From: Leucobacter sp. UT-8R-CII-1-4
GTDB lineage: Bacteria; Actinomycetota; Actinomycetes; Actinomycetales; Microbacteriaceae
Length of the DNA: 64,000 nucleotides
NCBI RefSeq assembly: GCF_030010235.1
Contig: NZ_JASCRS010000002.1
Span: 186,001-250,000, forward strand
Reading direction: 5' to 3'
Shown piece after piece: positions 1 to 7,917 of this stretch. The translations under genes were made by a program, and so were the position numbers. The notes beneath the pieces were generated by a model. That model did no database searches. It was given only the letters and a program-made list of their open reading frames with translations, and was not told the origin of the DNA. The stretch's first letter is position 1; every line of letters begins with the position of its first letter.

Positions 1-1106
1 CGGCGCAGCGTGCGCGCAATCGAGATCGGGTCGAAACTTGCAGCTTCAATCAGCACGTCGGTGGTGCTGTCGTCAGTCTTCGTCGATTCGCCACCCATCA
101 CACCGGCCAGACCAATTGGTCCAGATTCATCGGTGATCAGCAGGTCTTCGACATGCAGCTTGCGCTCATTGCCGTCAAGAGTCACGAGAGTTTCGCCAGG
201 CTGCGCACGGCGAACGGTGATGCCGCCCCGCAACTTATTCATGTCATAGGCGTGCAATGGCTGGCCAAACTCAAGCATGACGTAATTCGAAATGTCTACT
301 TCGAGGCCGAGTGAGCGAATACCGGCAAGGGTGAGGCGTGCAACCATCCACGGTGGGGTTGGCCGGCTGGGGTCAACCCCACGCACTACCCGAGCGATGA
401 AGCCCGTGCAGCCCTTGCGCCCACGAATCGGCGCCTGGTCGTCAAGCACAACCTCAAAGCCAGATCCTGTGCCAATCTCAAGCGCGAACGCTGGATCAAC
501 AAACTCTGCGCCGGTTGAGTGCGAGTACTCCCGGGCCACACCGCGCATTGAGAACGCATACCCACGGTCTGGGGTCACGTTAATTTCTACCGCGCTGTCA
601 TGCATGCCGAGCAGTTCGAGTGCGTCTTCACCAACCTCTGGATCGAGCCCAAGACGCGAGAGCACAATAATGCCGTCGTGATCCTCGCCCAATGCAAGCT
701 CGCGAGCCGAAGCGATCATGCCGTCGCTTACGTGACCGTAGGTCTTTCGTGCAGCGATCTTGAAGTCACCAGGCAGCACGGCACCCGGCAGTGTCACTAC
801 GACCTTGTCGCCAACACTGAAGTTGTGCGCGCCACAAACAATGCCGCGAACGTCTTCGCCGCCATCGGCTGCCTTTTCACCGGGCGCGGCAACGCGCACC
901 TGGCACCAGTTAATGGTCTTGCCGTTTGACTGCTCTTCTGGTTCAAGCGAAAGCACCTCGCCGACCACAATTGGGCCGGTCGACTCGAAACGATCGATTG
1001 ACTCTTCTTCAAAGCCAACGCGCACCAAATCGGCGTGCACCTGCTCTGGCGTAATGTCGGCTGGCAGCGATACATGCTGGCCCAGCCAGCTGAGTGGGAT
1101 ACGCAT
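1..1106 (-). CDS. pheT: Phenylalanyl-tRNA synthetase beta subunit (partial, N-terminal part)
   Basis: The beta chain joins PheS in an alpha2-beta2 class II enzyme that charges tRNA-Phe. The frame is open to the window edge, so about 368 N-terminal residues are visible. They show the EMAP/tRNA-binding OB region (CGAHNFSVGDKVVVTLPGA) and the start of the B3/B4 editing region (GLEVDISNYVMLEFGQPLHAYD). ATG at 1106 overlaps the pheS stop by one base (TAATG), so the pair is translationally coupled. The 3' end is outside the window. Confidence 0.96.
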   Translation of the reverse strand, partial: MRIPLSWLGQHVSLPADITPEQVHADLVRVGFEEESIDRFESTGPIVVGEVLSLEPEEQSNGKTINWCQVRVAAPGEKAADGGEDVRGIVCGAHNFSVGDKVVVTLPGAVLPGDFKIAARKTYGHVSDGMIASARELALGEDHDGIIVLSRLGLDPEVGEDALELLGMHDSAVEINVTPDRGYAFSMRGVAREYSHSTGAEFVDPAFALEIGTGSGFEVVLDDQAPIRGRKGCTGFIARVVRGVDPSRPTPPWMVARLTLAGIRSLGLEVDISNYVMLEFGQPLHAYDMNKLRGGITVRRAQPGETLVTLDGNERKLHVEDLLITDESGPIGLAGVMGGESTKTDDSTTDVLIEAASFDPISIARTLR

Positions 1107-2170
1107 TAGACGAGCCCTCCGAACTGCTTGTTGAAACGAACATCGCCCTCGACCATGTCACGCATGTCGTTCAGGTCGTGGCGGAATTGCAAGGTGCGCT
1201 CAATGCCCATACCGAATGCAAAACCCTGATATTCATCGGGGTCAATGCCTGCCGCGAGCAGCACATTTGGGTCGACCATGCCGCAGCCGCCCCACTCGAC
1301 CCAGCGAGCTCCACCCTTGGCGTGTGGCTGCCACACATCCATTTCGGCGCTTGGTTCGGTGAATGGGAAGAAGTTGGGGCGCAGGCGAATCTTCGCCTCT
1401 TCGCCAAACATCTGGCGGGCAAAGTGCTCAAGCGTGCCGCGCAGGTGTGCCATGGTGAGGCCGCGATCAATTGCGAGTCCCTCGACCTGACTGAACACAG
1501 GGGTGTGCGTCGCATCGAGCTCGTCGGTGCGGAAGGTGCGCCCAGGGCACACCACGTAAACGGGCAGGTCGCGGTCGAGTAGTGAACGCACCTGCACCGG
1601 TGAGGTATGTGTGCGCATCAGCAGGTGACGCTCTGGCGGGTCGACAAAGAAGGTGTCCTGCATGGCACGCGCCGGATGATCCGGGTCGAAACCAAGCGCG
1701 TCAAAGTTGAACCACTCGTGCTCGAGCTCGGGGCCGTCTGCAATTTCCCAGCCCATACCGATGAACACGTCACCGATCTCGTCTTGCAGCTGGGTCAGCG
1801 GGTGGCGGCTGCCTGGAATACGGCGAATGGGTGCCTCGGTGACATCGACGGTCTCTTCGAGCAGACGCGCGGCGGCTTCGGCTTCGGCAAGTTCAGCTTC
1901 GCGCTGCTTGTAGGAGCCTTCGATCCGGCCACGTGCCTGGCCCATAAACTTGCCGGTTTCGGCTTTCTGTTCCTTTGGCACCTGACGCATAAGTGCGTTC
2001 AGGCGGGCAAACGCGCTGCCCTCGCCAGAGTGTTCACCGCGAGCCAGCTTCAGCTCGGCAACGGTGGTCGCTGCGGCAAAGGCGGCAAGTGCTGCTGCTA
2101 CCGCAACATCGGCTGCTTCCTGCGTGATCGGGTTCGGCTCGCCCGAAGAATTCGTTTCATTCATTGACAC
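1106..2170 (-). CDS. pheS: Phenylalanyl-tRNA synthetase alpha subunit
   Basis: This is the catalytic subunit of phenylalanyl-tRNA synthetase, about 354 residues, the normal PheS length. It has a helical N-terminal region with coiled-coil character, class II motif 2 (FRTDELDATHTPVFSQVEGL) and motif 3 near the end (FAFGMGIERTLQFRHDLND), ending FGGLV. Two starts are close together: GTG at 2170, nine bases after an AGGA, and ATG at 2164, fifteen bases after it. The spacing favours GTG. The frame stays open far upstream, but that part is proline- and repeat-rich and unlike PheS. The gene leads the pheST operon. Confidence 0.95.
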   Translation of the reverse strand: MSMNETNSSGEPNPITQEAADVAVAAALAAFAAATTVAELKLARGEHSGEGSAFARLNALMRQVPKEQKAETGKFMGQARGRIEGSYKQREAELAEAEAAARLLEETVDVTEAPIRRIPGSRHPLTQLQDEIGDVFIGMGWEIADGPELEHEWFNFDALGFDPDHPARAMQDTFFVDPPERHLLMRTHTSPVQVRSLLDRDLPVYVVCPGRTFRTDELDATHTPVFSQVEGLAIDRGLTMAHLRGTLEHFARQMFGEEAKIRLRPNFFPFTEPSAEMDVWQPHAKGGARWVEWGGCGMVDPNVLLAAGIDPDEYQGFAFGMGIERTLQFRHDLNDMRDMVEGDVRFNKQFGGLV

Positions 2171-2304
2171 GAGGATCAATCCTACCGTGCCCTGCTTAAC
2201 GCGCGGGGTTGCCACCCCCGCCACCCCAACCCCGCCGCCGCTCCAACCCCGCCGCTCCCGCCGCCCCGCTCCAACCGCCGCCCCAACCCGCCGCCGCTCT
2301 ACAG

Positions 2305-2382
2305 CGAGTGGATACGTTGTTGCCGAGTGGATACGTTGTCGGCTGTCCCCACGTATCCACTCGGCAACAACGTATCCACTCG
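2305..2382. repeat. Long perfect inverted repeat (32-bp stem, 14-nt loop) made of a doubled 19-nt unit
   Basis: Bases 2305-2336 are the exact reverse complement of 2351-2382, with a 14-base loop. Each arm holds two copies of a unit starting GAGTGGATACGTTGT, 19 bases apart. It lies between the divergent pheS and the membrane-protein gene at 2442, so it is upstream of both and is not an ordinary terminator. The flank at about 2208-2300 is a pyrimidine-rich CCGCC-type tract. A related GAGTG-type doublet occurs at 5674-5711. Seen directly; function unknown. Confidence 0.85.
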
Positions 2383-2441
2383 GCGCAAGAAGGCAGGGCA
2401 TCCTGTCAGATTGCCGCGCCCGAGACGCGTAGGATGGGGGC

Positions 2442-3095
2442 GTGAGCGAACAGCGTGCTATGAGCCGTGCGGTACGAACCGCACGCGGCGCATTTGGCGC
2501 GCTTGCCGCGACACTGCTCGCTGCGGTATCCCACGCACTAGCAGGTGGCCTCACGACGGCATTCGCCGTAGTTGCCACCGCTCTCTTTGCCTTGCCGCTC
2601 TGCGTCTTGCTCGCTGGCAAGATTGGTTCACTCTGGCGACTCGCCATTGCCGTCTCGGTGGCACAGTTTGTGTATCACTGGTCGTTCGCCGGAATCGGCG
2701 CATCGCAGCTCGGCGCAGGCGCCGATGGATCCAGCGCAGAAGCCATTTCACCTCACGCCGCACACCTTGGCCTGCTCGCCTCGAGCCCCTTCGTGCCGAC
2801 CGCGTCTACCGCCGCCATCACCGCAAACGCCGAAACCCTGATGTGGGCCGCACACGCACTTGCTGCCGCGTTGACAGTTGCGCTGATGCACAGCGGCGAA
2901 CGCGCTTTCTTGCACGTGGTGCGGCTGCTGCGCAGCGCAGTGCCAGTGCGCGTGCCAAGCGCGATTCGTTTGCCTGCGCGCCCAGCGATCCTCGAAGTTT
3001 TTTACGCTGCACCATCTCGTGTTGCGCCCGTTTTTCTTTCTGCGATAAGCCACCGCGGGCCACCTCTGCTGCCCGCGACCGCAAATTCACACTAG
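2442..3095 (+). CDS. Hypothetical multi-pass membrane protein of the copper/DyP cluster
   Basis: I do not recognise a named family. The product is 217 residues with about four or five hydrophobic segments (around residues 15-75 and 120-140), alanine-rich throughout, with a short basic C-terminal tail. GTG at 2442 follows an AGGATGGGGG Shine-Dalgarno-like run. The gene lies 70 bases before copC on the same strand, so it probably belongs to the copper/heme module, perhaps as a membrane partner of CopC. That role is inferred from position only. Confidence 0.6.
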   Translation: MSEQRAMSRAVRTARGAFGALAATLLAAVSHALAGGLTTAFAVVATALFALPLCVLLAGKIGSLWRLAIAVSVAQFVYHWSFAGIGASQLGAGADGSSAEAISPHAAHLGLLASSPFVPTASTAAITANAETLMWAAHALAAALTVALMHSGERAFLHVVRLLRSAVPVRVPSAIRLPARPAILEVFYAAPSRVAPVFLSAISHRGPPLLPATANSH

Positions 3096-3165
3096 CTGTC
3101 GGGCCTTTTCTCTCGACGGCACCAACCGTCTTTTCGGCTACCCCGAAATGAGAGAAAGAACACAC

Positions 3166-3825
3166 ATGAAAGAGCAGACTCGCGCACCACACGGTGCGGT
3201 TCGTCGAATCGCGTCACTCGGTGCCGCAGTTCTCGCAGCAATCGGGCTCACCCTTGGCGTAGCCGCTCCGGCCCTCGCCCACGATGAGCTCACCGGCCGC
3301 ACCTTCACCAGCAACACCGATGGCCAAAGCGACGGTGTTGTGCTGAGCTTCAGCAACGAGATCATGGCCGTTGGCACTGAGATCGTGGTTGCTGATTCTG
3401 CTGGCACAAGCATTGTTGATGGTGCGCCCGAGATTGTTGGTCGTGATGTGACTCAGGCCATTGTCACCCCGCTCAACACCGGTGAAAACTACCGCGTGAT
3501 CTGGCGCGTTGTATCGAGTGATGGTCACCCAATTCAGGGTGAGTACTACTTCGAGGTCGACGCAAACGGTGTCGCCGCAGTATCGGCGACTACAGAACCA
3601 GACCCACGTACTGAGGGTGAAGAAGACGCTCAAGAGCAAGTTGAAGATGAGGTCGCAACCACAGATTCGGCATCTGCCGAACAATCATCTTTCCCTGTTG
3701 GTGGCTGGATCGCCATCGGCGCAGTCGTTGTGCTTGGCGCAGCAGCCGCAGTGCTGTTTGCCGCCAAGAAGCGCAAGACCGCCGAGTCTCCAGCGAAAAC
3801 CAACGATGTCGAGGAGACAAACTAA
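3166..3825 (+). CDS. copC: CopC-domain copper-binding protein, membrane anchored
   Basis: This is a 219-residue exported protein. Residues about 1-40 form a signal peptide cleaved near APALAHDE, placing the copper-ligating histidine at the mature N-terminus. A CopC beta-sandwich follows with the typical VSSDGHPIQGEYYFEV motif, then an acidic linker, one transmembrane helix (about 180-203) and a basic tail. CopC proteins bind copper outside the membrane. ATG 3166 is preferred over ATG 3148 because GAGAAAG lies at good distance before it. The PCu(A)C gene follows after two bases, suggesting one transcript. Confidence 0.88.
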   Translation: MKEQTRAPHGAVRRIASLGAAVLAAIGLTLGVAAPALAHDELTGRTFTSNTDGQSDGVVLSFSNEIMAVGTEIVVADSAGTSIVDGAPEIVGRDVTQAIVTPLNTGENYRVIWRVVSSDGHPIQGEYYFEVDANGVAAVSATTEPDPRTEGEEDAQEQVEDEVATTDSASAEQSSFPVGGWIAIGAVVVLGAAAAVLFAAKKRKTAESPAKTNDVEETN

Positions 3826-3827
3826 AA

Positions 3828-4376
3828 ATGCGTAAATTCAACACTGTTCTGGCCGCTGCATTCATCGTTGCACCGCTCACTCTGCTCACCGCCTGCGCCC
3901 CAGCAAGCACTCCAGTTGAGAACACCAAGACCGAGCAGAGCACCGAGCAGACCTCGAACGAGCACCTTGTGATGCTGAACGAAGGTTGGGCCAAGGCTGG
4001 CGAGACCGGCGGCATGACCGGCGTTTTCGGCACGCTAGAAAACATGGGCGACACCGATCTGACCATCACCGGTGTCAAGAGTGACGACGCTGGCATGATT
4101 GAGCTGCACGAAGTGACTGCTGATGGCGTCATGCAGGAGATCCAAGAAGATGTGGTGATTCCTGCGAAGGGCAGCTTCGAGCTGGCTCCCGGAGCTAACC
4201 ACATCATGCTGATGGATCTCAAGAAGGATCTGCTCGCCGGTTCAGAGGTCGCGTTTACTCTCGAGCTGAAGGGTACCGACGGCAAGACCGTATCAATTCC
4301 GTTCACCGTGCTCGTTAAGGATTACGCGGGTGCGAACGAGAACTACGGTGGCGACGAGTCACATGCAGGACACTAA
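3828..4376 (+). CDS. PCu(A)C-type copper chaperone lipoprotein (DUF461)
   Basis: This is a 182-residue lipoprotein with signal and lipobox ending LLTAC at residue about 23. The mature domain has the PCu(A)C copper site pattern: a histidine in MIELHEV, a methionine in GVMQEI and an HIM near NHIMLMDL. Members of this family deliver Cu(I) to extracytoplasmic copper sites such as cytochrome oxidase. A histidine-rich tail (ESHAGH) may add metal affinity. It sits between copC and the DyP gene and overlaps the latter by 14 bases. Confidence 0.9.
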   Translation: MRKFNTVLAAAFIVAPLTLLTACAPASTPVENTKTEQSTEQTSNEHLVMLNEGWAKAGETGGMTGVFGTLENMGDTDLTITGVKSDDAGMIELHEVTADGVMQEIQEDVVIPAKGSFELAPGANHIMLMDLKKDLLAGSEVAFTLELKGTDGKTVSIPFTVLVKDYAGANENYGGDESHAGH

Positions 4377-5661
4377 TTCTGTCGATTCCGACATCGACCC
4401 CGCTGAAGTAGGCGACACCAAGAGTGCTCGCCGCTTCGACCGCCGCGCCCTGTTCACGGGCGGGGCGGTCGGGGTCGGCCTCGGCGGTGTGCTCGGCGCC
4501 TTTGGCGCCGGCCCTCTGTTCGGCGGCAGCTCTGGCAGCTCGGGCAACGGCATTTTCGCTGGATCCGGAGTCTCTGTCGACGACGCCGTACCGTTTGGCG
4601 AAGAGCTGCTGTCGTGCCACGGCGTTCACCAGGCAGGCGTGGTCACTCCCCCAACCTCGAATATTCGTTACGCGGCATATCAGCTTCGACCAGAGGTTGA
4701 TGCTGCCGCTCTGCAGCGAATGTTCCGTGTGCTCACGGATGACATTGAGGGCTTAACCTCTGGGGACAGCCCACTGGCTGACCCAGAGCCAGAGCTCGCA
4801 GCACGCCCGGCGAGGCTTACCATCACGCTCGCGGTGGGGCCGGGTCTGGTTGACCGTGTTGATCCAGCGAAACGACCTGAGTGGTTGGCAGCTCTACCGG
4901 CCTTCGATCGTGATCAGTTGAGCGGCAAGTTCGACGGTGGCGATCTGCTGGTGATCGTGCAGGCCGATGACACGCTACCGATGGCGCACGCACAGCGCAT
5001 GCTGCACCGCGACATCAACGGCTTTGCCGAGCAGATCTGGGTGCAACAGGGTTTCCGACAGGCCAGAGGCTCTGACGAAAGCGGCGCAACCATGCGCAAT
5101 CTCATGGGCCAGGTTGACGGCACCGTGAACCCCTCACCAGAAGATGAGGATTTTGCGTCGCTCGTTTGGTTTGGTGCGGGGGCAGGCTGGCTCAAGGGCG
5201 GTAGCGCGCTTGTGCTTCGCAGGATCCGGATGGAGCTCGACACCTGGGATCAGGTAGACCGGCCCGGCCGCGAGGCCAGCATGGGCCGACGACTCGTTGA
5301 TGGTTCACCGCTCAGCGTGCCTGAGGGCGAAGGCGATGAGTTCACCCCGGCCGATTTCGAGGCAAAGGATTCGCTCGGTTTCTCGGCGATTCCGGTCGCC
5401 TCGCATATTCGCCGAGCGCACTCAACCGATTCGGGTGAGCGTATTTTCAGGCGGGCAGCGAACTACGATGATGGCCAGGAAGCCGGCCTGTTGTTTGCTT
5501 GCTACCAGCAGGATCCACTGAGCCAGTTCGTGCCGATTCAACAGCGGCTCGATGAGGCGGACGTGCTCAACGAGTGGATCACCCACGTCGGCTCTGGCGT
5601 GTACGCCGTGCTGCCAGGCTTCAGGTCTGGCGAGATGCTCGGTAGCACTCTATTTGCCTAA
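4363..5661 (+). CDS. Dye-decolorizing (DyP-type) heme peroxidase, Tat-exported
   Basis: The product is 432 residues. Residues about 22-50 are a twin-arginine signal (RRALFTGGAVGVGLGG). The peroxidase domain has the distal GxxDG-type motif (GQVDGTVNP), the distal arginine region (RRIRMELDTWD), the proximal heme histidine region (ASHIRRAHSTDSGERIFRR) and FACYQQDP, as in EfeB/DtpA-type DyPs. ATG 4363 lies inside the end of the PCu(A)C gene; GTG 4348 and GTG 4330 are in-frame alternatives. Pairing with copper chaperones resembles actinobacterial operons in which copper delivery and DyP function are linked. Confidence 0.93.
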   Translation: MQDTNSVDSDIDPAEVGDTKSARRFDRRALFTGGAVGVGLGGVLGAFGAGPLFGGSSGSSGNGIFAGSGVSVDDAVPFGEELLSCHGVHQAGVVTPPTSNIRYAAYQLRPEVDAAALQRMFRVLTDDIEGLTSGDSPLADPEPELAARPARLTITLAVGPGLVDRVDPAKRPEWLAALPAFDRDQLSGKFDGGDLLVIVQADDTLPMAHAQRMLHRDINGFAEQIWVQQGFRQARGSDESGATMRNLMGQVDGTVNPSPEDEDFASLVWFGAGAGWLKGGSALVLRRIRMELDTWDQVDRPGREASMGRRLVDGSPLSVPEGEGDEFTPADFEAKDSLGFSAIPVASHIRRAHSTDSGERIFRRAANYDDGQEAGLLFACYQQDPLSQFVPIQQRLDEADVLNEWITHVGSGVYAVLPGFRSGEMLGSTLFA

Positions 5662-5681
5662 CCTTGCGCGATTGAGTGCAG

Positions 5682-5729
5682 ACGTGTGCGGGGTGAGTGG
5701 CGACTTGTCACACACCCCGCACACGTTTT
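5682..5729 (+). terminator. Intrinsic terminator after the DyP gene
   Basis: A 14-bp perfect stem (5682-5695 with 5713-5726) is followed by TTTT. A few further pairs form inside the loop. It ends the copper/DyP transcript. The xerC stop codon (5728-5730, minus strand) lies in its T run. The region also contains a doublet of GAGTG-NN(N)-AC-type units related to the hairpin at 2305-2382. Confidence 0.85.
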
Positions 5730-6660
5730 ATGCCCTCGGATGCGCCTGACGATAGGTTTGCGCGAGCCGCTCACCTGAAACATGCGTATAGATCTGGGTG
5801 CTGCCAAGGCTTGCATGGCCGAGCATTTCTTGCACCACGCGCAGATCAGCTCCGCCGTTTAGCAGATGCGTCGCCGCGCTGTGACGCAGCGTGTGTGGCC
5901 CTCGTGGGCCGCCACCGGGCTCTTGTTCAAGCTCACGCGAAACCAGGCGATAGACGCTGCTCGGGGTCAGCCCGGCGCCATGACTGTTCAGAAACAAAGT
6001 GCCCGGATCCGCGCTGTCCGCCTGCTCTCGAAGCGCCGGGCGCGCGCTCCGCAAGTAGGCTTCGATAGCTCGTGCGGCCGGACCCCCGAGCGGCACTACC
6101 CGTTGTTTATTTCCCTTGCCAGTTACTCGCACAGTGCGTTCAGCAAGGCTCAACCCGGCAAGCGGCAGGGTGCACAACTCTGAGACCCGTAGGGCGGTTG
6201 CGTAGAGCAGTTCGAGCATTGCGAGGTCTCGCACAGCTACCGGGTCACCGCCATCTGCTCGGTGTGCTGCACGTTCAAGAATGCGATCAAGCTGCTGCTC
6301 ACTCAACACTCTCGGCAGTGTTTTTGCCGACTTCGGCGCCTGCAGCCGCGAAGCTGGGCTGCCGGGCAACACACGACGCTCTTCGAGCCAGGTGCCAAAA
6401 GATTTCACGGTCGCAACACGACGAGCCAGGGTTTTGGCGGCGAACCCGCGCTGCTGTTGATCCCAAAGCCAAGAGCGCAGCAGTTCAAGATCGATTACAG
6501 ATACATCAACCTGCGCTGAGTCGCTGTCTGGTTGATCCGCTTCGACAAAACCGACAAGGGCGGCAAGATCGGTGCGATAGGCCTTGATCGTATGTGGCGA
6601 ATAGCCGTACTCGAATTCAACGGTTCGCAAGAACCCATCGATTGCCTCGCCTATTCGCAT
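5728..6660 (-). CDS. xerC: Tyrosine recombinase XerC
   Basis: This is a 310-residue site-specific recombinase that resolves chromosome dimers. It has an N-terminal SAM-like core-binding domain (residues about 1-90) and a C-terminal catalytic domain with all expected residues: Arg in [10 protein letters not shown], Lys in [17 protein letters not shown], the GHASLGSTQ histidine and Tyr in IYTHV. ATG 6660 ([10 protein letters not shown]) matches the usual family start; a GTG at 6684 is in frame. In many actinobacteria xerC directly follows dprA, but here 3.3 kb of thiamine-transport genes separate them. Confidence 0.93.
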   Translation of the reverse strand: MRIGEAIDGFLRTVEFEYGYSPHTIKAYRTDLAALVGFVEADQPDSDSAQVDVSVIDLELLRSWLWDQQQRGFAAKTLARRVATVKSFGTWLEERRVLPGSPASRLQAPKSAKTLPRVLSEQQLDRILERAAHRADGGDPVAVRDLAMLELLYATALRVSELCTLPLAGLSLAERTVRVTGKGNKQRVVPLGGPAARAIEAYLRSARPALREQADSADPGTLFLNSHGAGLTPSSVYRLVSRELEQEPGGGPRGPHTLRHSAATHLLNGGADLRVVQEMLGHASLGSTQIYTHVSGERLAQTYRQAHPRA

Positions 6661-6738
6661 GGCACCATTCTGCCCCACGCTCACCTATGCCGACACCCGT
6701 ATACGAAGTGTTGCTATGCTGAGGTTTCCAGTACAAAT

Positions 6739-6829
6739 CCGCTGGGGGTGCCCGATTGGGCTGAGATTCACCGATCAAGGTGGAGTACCCCAGGAACCTG
6801 ATCTCGTTAGCGCGAGCGGAGGGAAGCGG
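6739..6829 (+). promoter_or_regulatory. TPP (THI-box) riboswitch
   Basis: The conserved thiamine pyrophosphate aptamer pieces are present: CTGAGA at 6761, GAACCTGATCT at 6794-6804, a TTAGCGCGAGCGGAGGGAAG segment to 6826, and a 5-bp P1 stem (CCGCT 6739-6743 with AGCGG 6825-6829). The conserved AGGGAA near 6820 is also the likely Shine-Dalgarno of the next gene (ATG 6835). TPP binding would therefore hide the ribosome site, implying translational repression of the operon. The mechanism is inferred from layout. Confidence 0.95.
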
Positions 6830-6834
6830 TCACT

Positions 6835-7131
6835 ATGTTGATCCATGTCCATGTTGCCCCGAAACCGATGGGTGACGAAAACGGTCAATACACCTGCGTC
6901 GAAGGCGCAATTCGTGTGATTGAGCAAAGCGGCCTCGAATATGAGGTTGGCGCACTCGGCACCACCATTCAGGGCCCGGCCGATCGAATCTGGCCGCTCA
7001 TGCGCGAACTGCACGATGCTTGCTTCACTGCCGGTGCCGATTCGGTGATGACTCACTTCAGAATTCTTGAGTCAAAAGACGATGTCATCGAGTCTTCCAT
7101 GTCAGATTTGACTGCGCTCATCACGCACTAG
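6835..7131 (+). CDS. Thiamine-binding protein, MTH1187/YkoF-like (DUF77) family
   Basis: This is a 98-residue soluble protein starting MLIHVHVAPKPMG, with the ferredoxin-like fold features of the MTH1187/YqgV family (GLEYEVGALGTTIQGPAD and an IWPLMRELHDACF helix). Members bind thiamine or related ligands in the cytoplasm. It is the first gene behind the TPP riboswitch, eight bases after the AGGGAAG, and is followed after six bases by the transporter genes. The exact biochemical role is not established by sequence. Confidence 0.85.
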   Translation: MLIHVHVAPKPMGDENGQYTCVEGAIRVIEQSGLEYEVGALGTTIQGPADRIWPLMRELHDACFTAGADSVMTHFRILESKDDVIESSMSDLTALITH

Positions 7132-7137
7132 ATCACC

Positions 7138-7917
7138 GTGCGTCTGCTGACACGGCAGATTCTTCCGGTGCTGCTCACCATTGTTGGTGCGGTGGTGCTT
7201 TGGGGTCTGCTGGTGCAAGTTACTGATACACCCGATTACCTGATCCCCTCACCGATTGCGGTGTGGGAAGCGAGTTGGGCAAACCGCGCGCTACTCACCG
7301 AGCATCTGCTCGCCACGCTACAGATTGCTCTCATTGGTTTCTGTTGCGGGGCGGTGTGCGGCGTCGCAATCGCGATCGTGCTTGGTCTGTCTGGCACCCT
7401 ACGCCGGGCGACCGAGCCGATCTTGATTGCGAGCCAGGCGATACCTCCGGTGGTGCTCGCACCGATTCTGATCTCAGTGATGGGCTTTGGCGCGCTGCCA
7501 AAGATCTTGGTCGTCACTCTCGGCGCGTTCTTTCCAATCGTGGTGAGCGCAAGCGCTGCGATGCGCGACGCCGATCAGAACCTGATTGATCTGCTCGCGG
7601 CAATGGGGGCCTCTCGCCTCACCGTGCTGCGCCGGGTGCGTCTGCCTGGCGCTGTGCCAGGCATTGTGGCAGGTGCCAAGGTCGCTGCGAGCTATGTCAT
7701 GTTCAGCGCGATTGTTGCCGAGTGGATGGGTTCGTCTGTCGGCCTCGGCGTGTATTTGCAACGGTCGCAGGCGAGCTATCGCATGGACCAGTTATTTGGC
7801 GCGGTGATTCTGATCGCCGCCCTCGGCGTGCTGCTGTTTTGGCTCGCCTCGTTTCTTGGGGATCTCGTGCTCGCGCGATCCCGCGTTTCTCTCTATCGAA
7901 AGGTCACCGCATCGTGA
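7138..7917 (+). CDS. thiX: ABC transporter permease for thiamine precursor (ThiX-like)
   Basis: This is a 259-residue inner-membrane permease of the TauC/SsuC/ThiX type with about six transmembrane helices. The EAA-type cytoplasmic loop is visible (AAMGASRLTVLRRVRLPGAVP). With the downstream binding lipoprotein and ATPase it should import HMP or another thiamine precursor. GTG start at 7138. The stop TGA overlaps the GTG of the next gene, indicating tight coupling. Substrate assignment rests on the riboswitch and on the NMT1-like binding protein. Confidence 0.87.
   Translation: MRLLTRQILPVLLTIVGAVVLWGLLVQVTDTPDYLIPSPIAVWEASWANRALLTEHLLATLQIALIGFCCGAVCGVAIAIVLGLSGTLRRATEPILIASQAIPPVVLAPILISVMGFGALPKILVVTLGAFFPIVVSASAAMRDADQNLIDLLAAMGASRLTVLRRVRLPGAVPGIVAGAKVAASYVMFSAIVAEWMGSSVGLGVYLQRSQASYRMDQLFGAVILIAALGVLLFWLASFLGDLVLARSRVSLYRKVTAS

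Noticed and set aside
2305..2382. Possible CRISPR array from repeated GAGTGGATACGTTGT units
   Set aside because: Units are only four, face in opposite directions and have no spacers; no cas gene is nearby.
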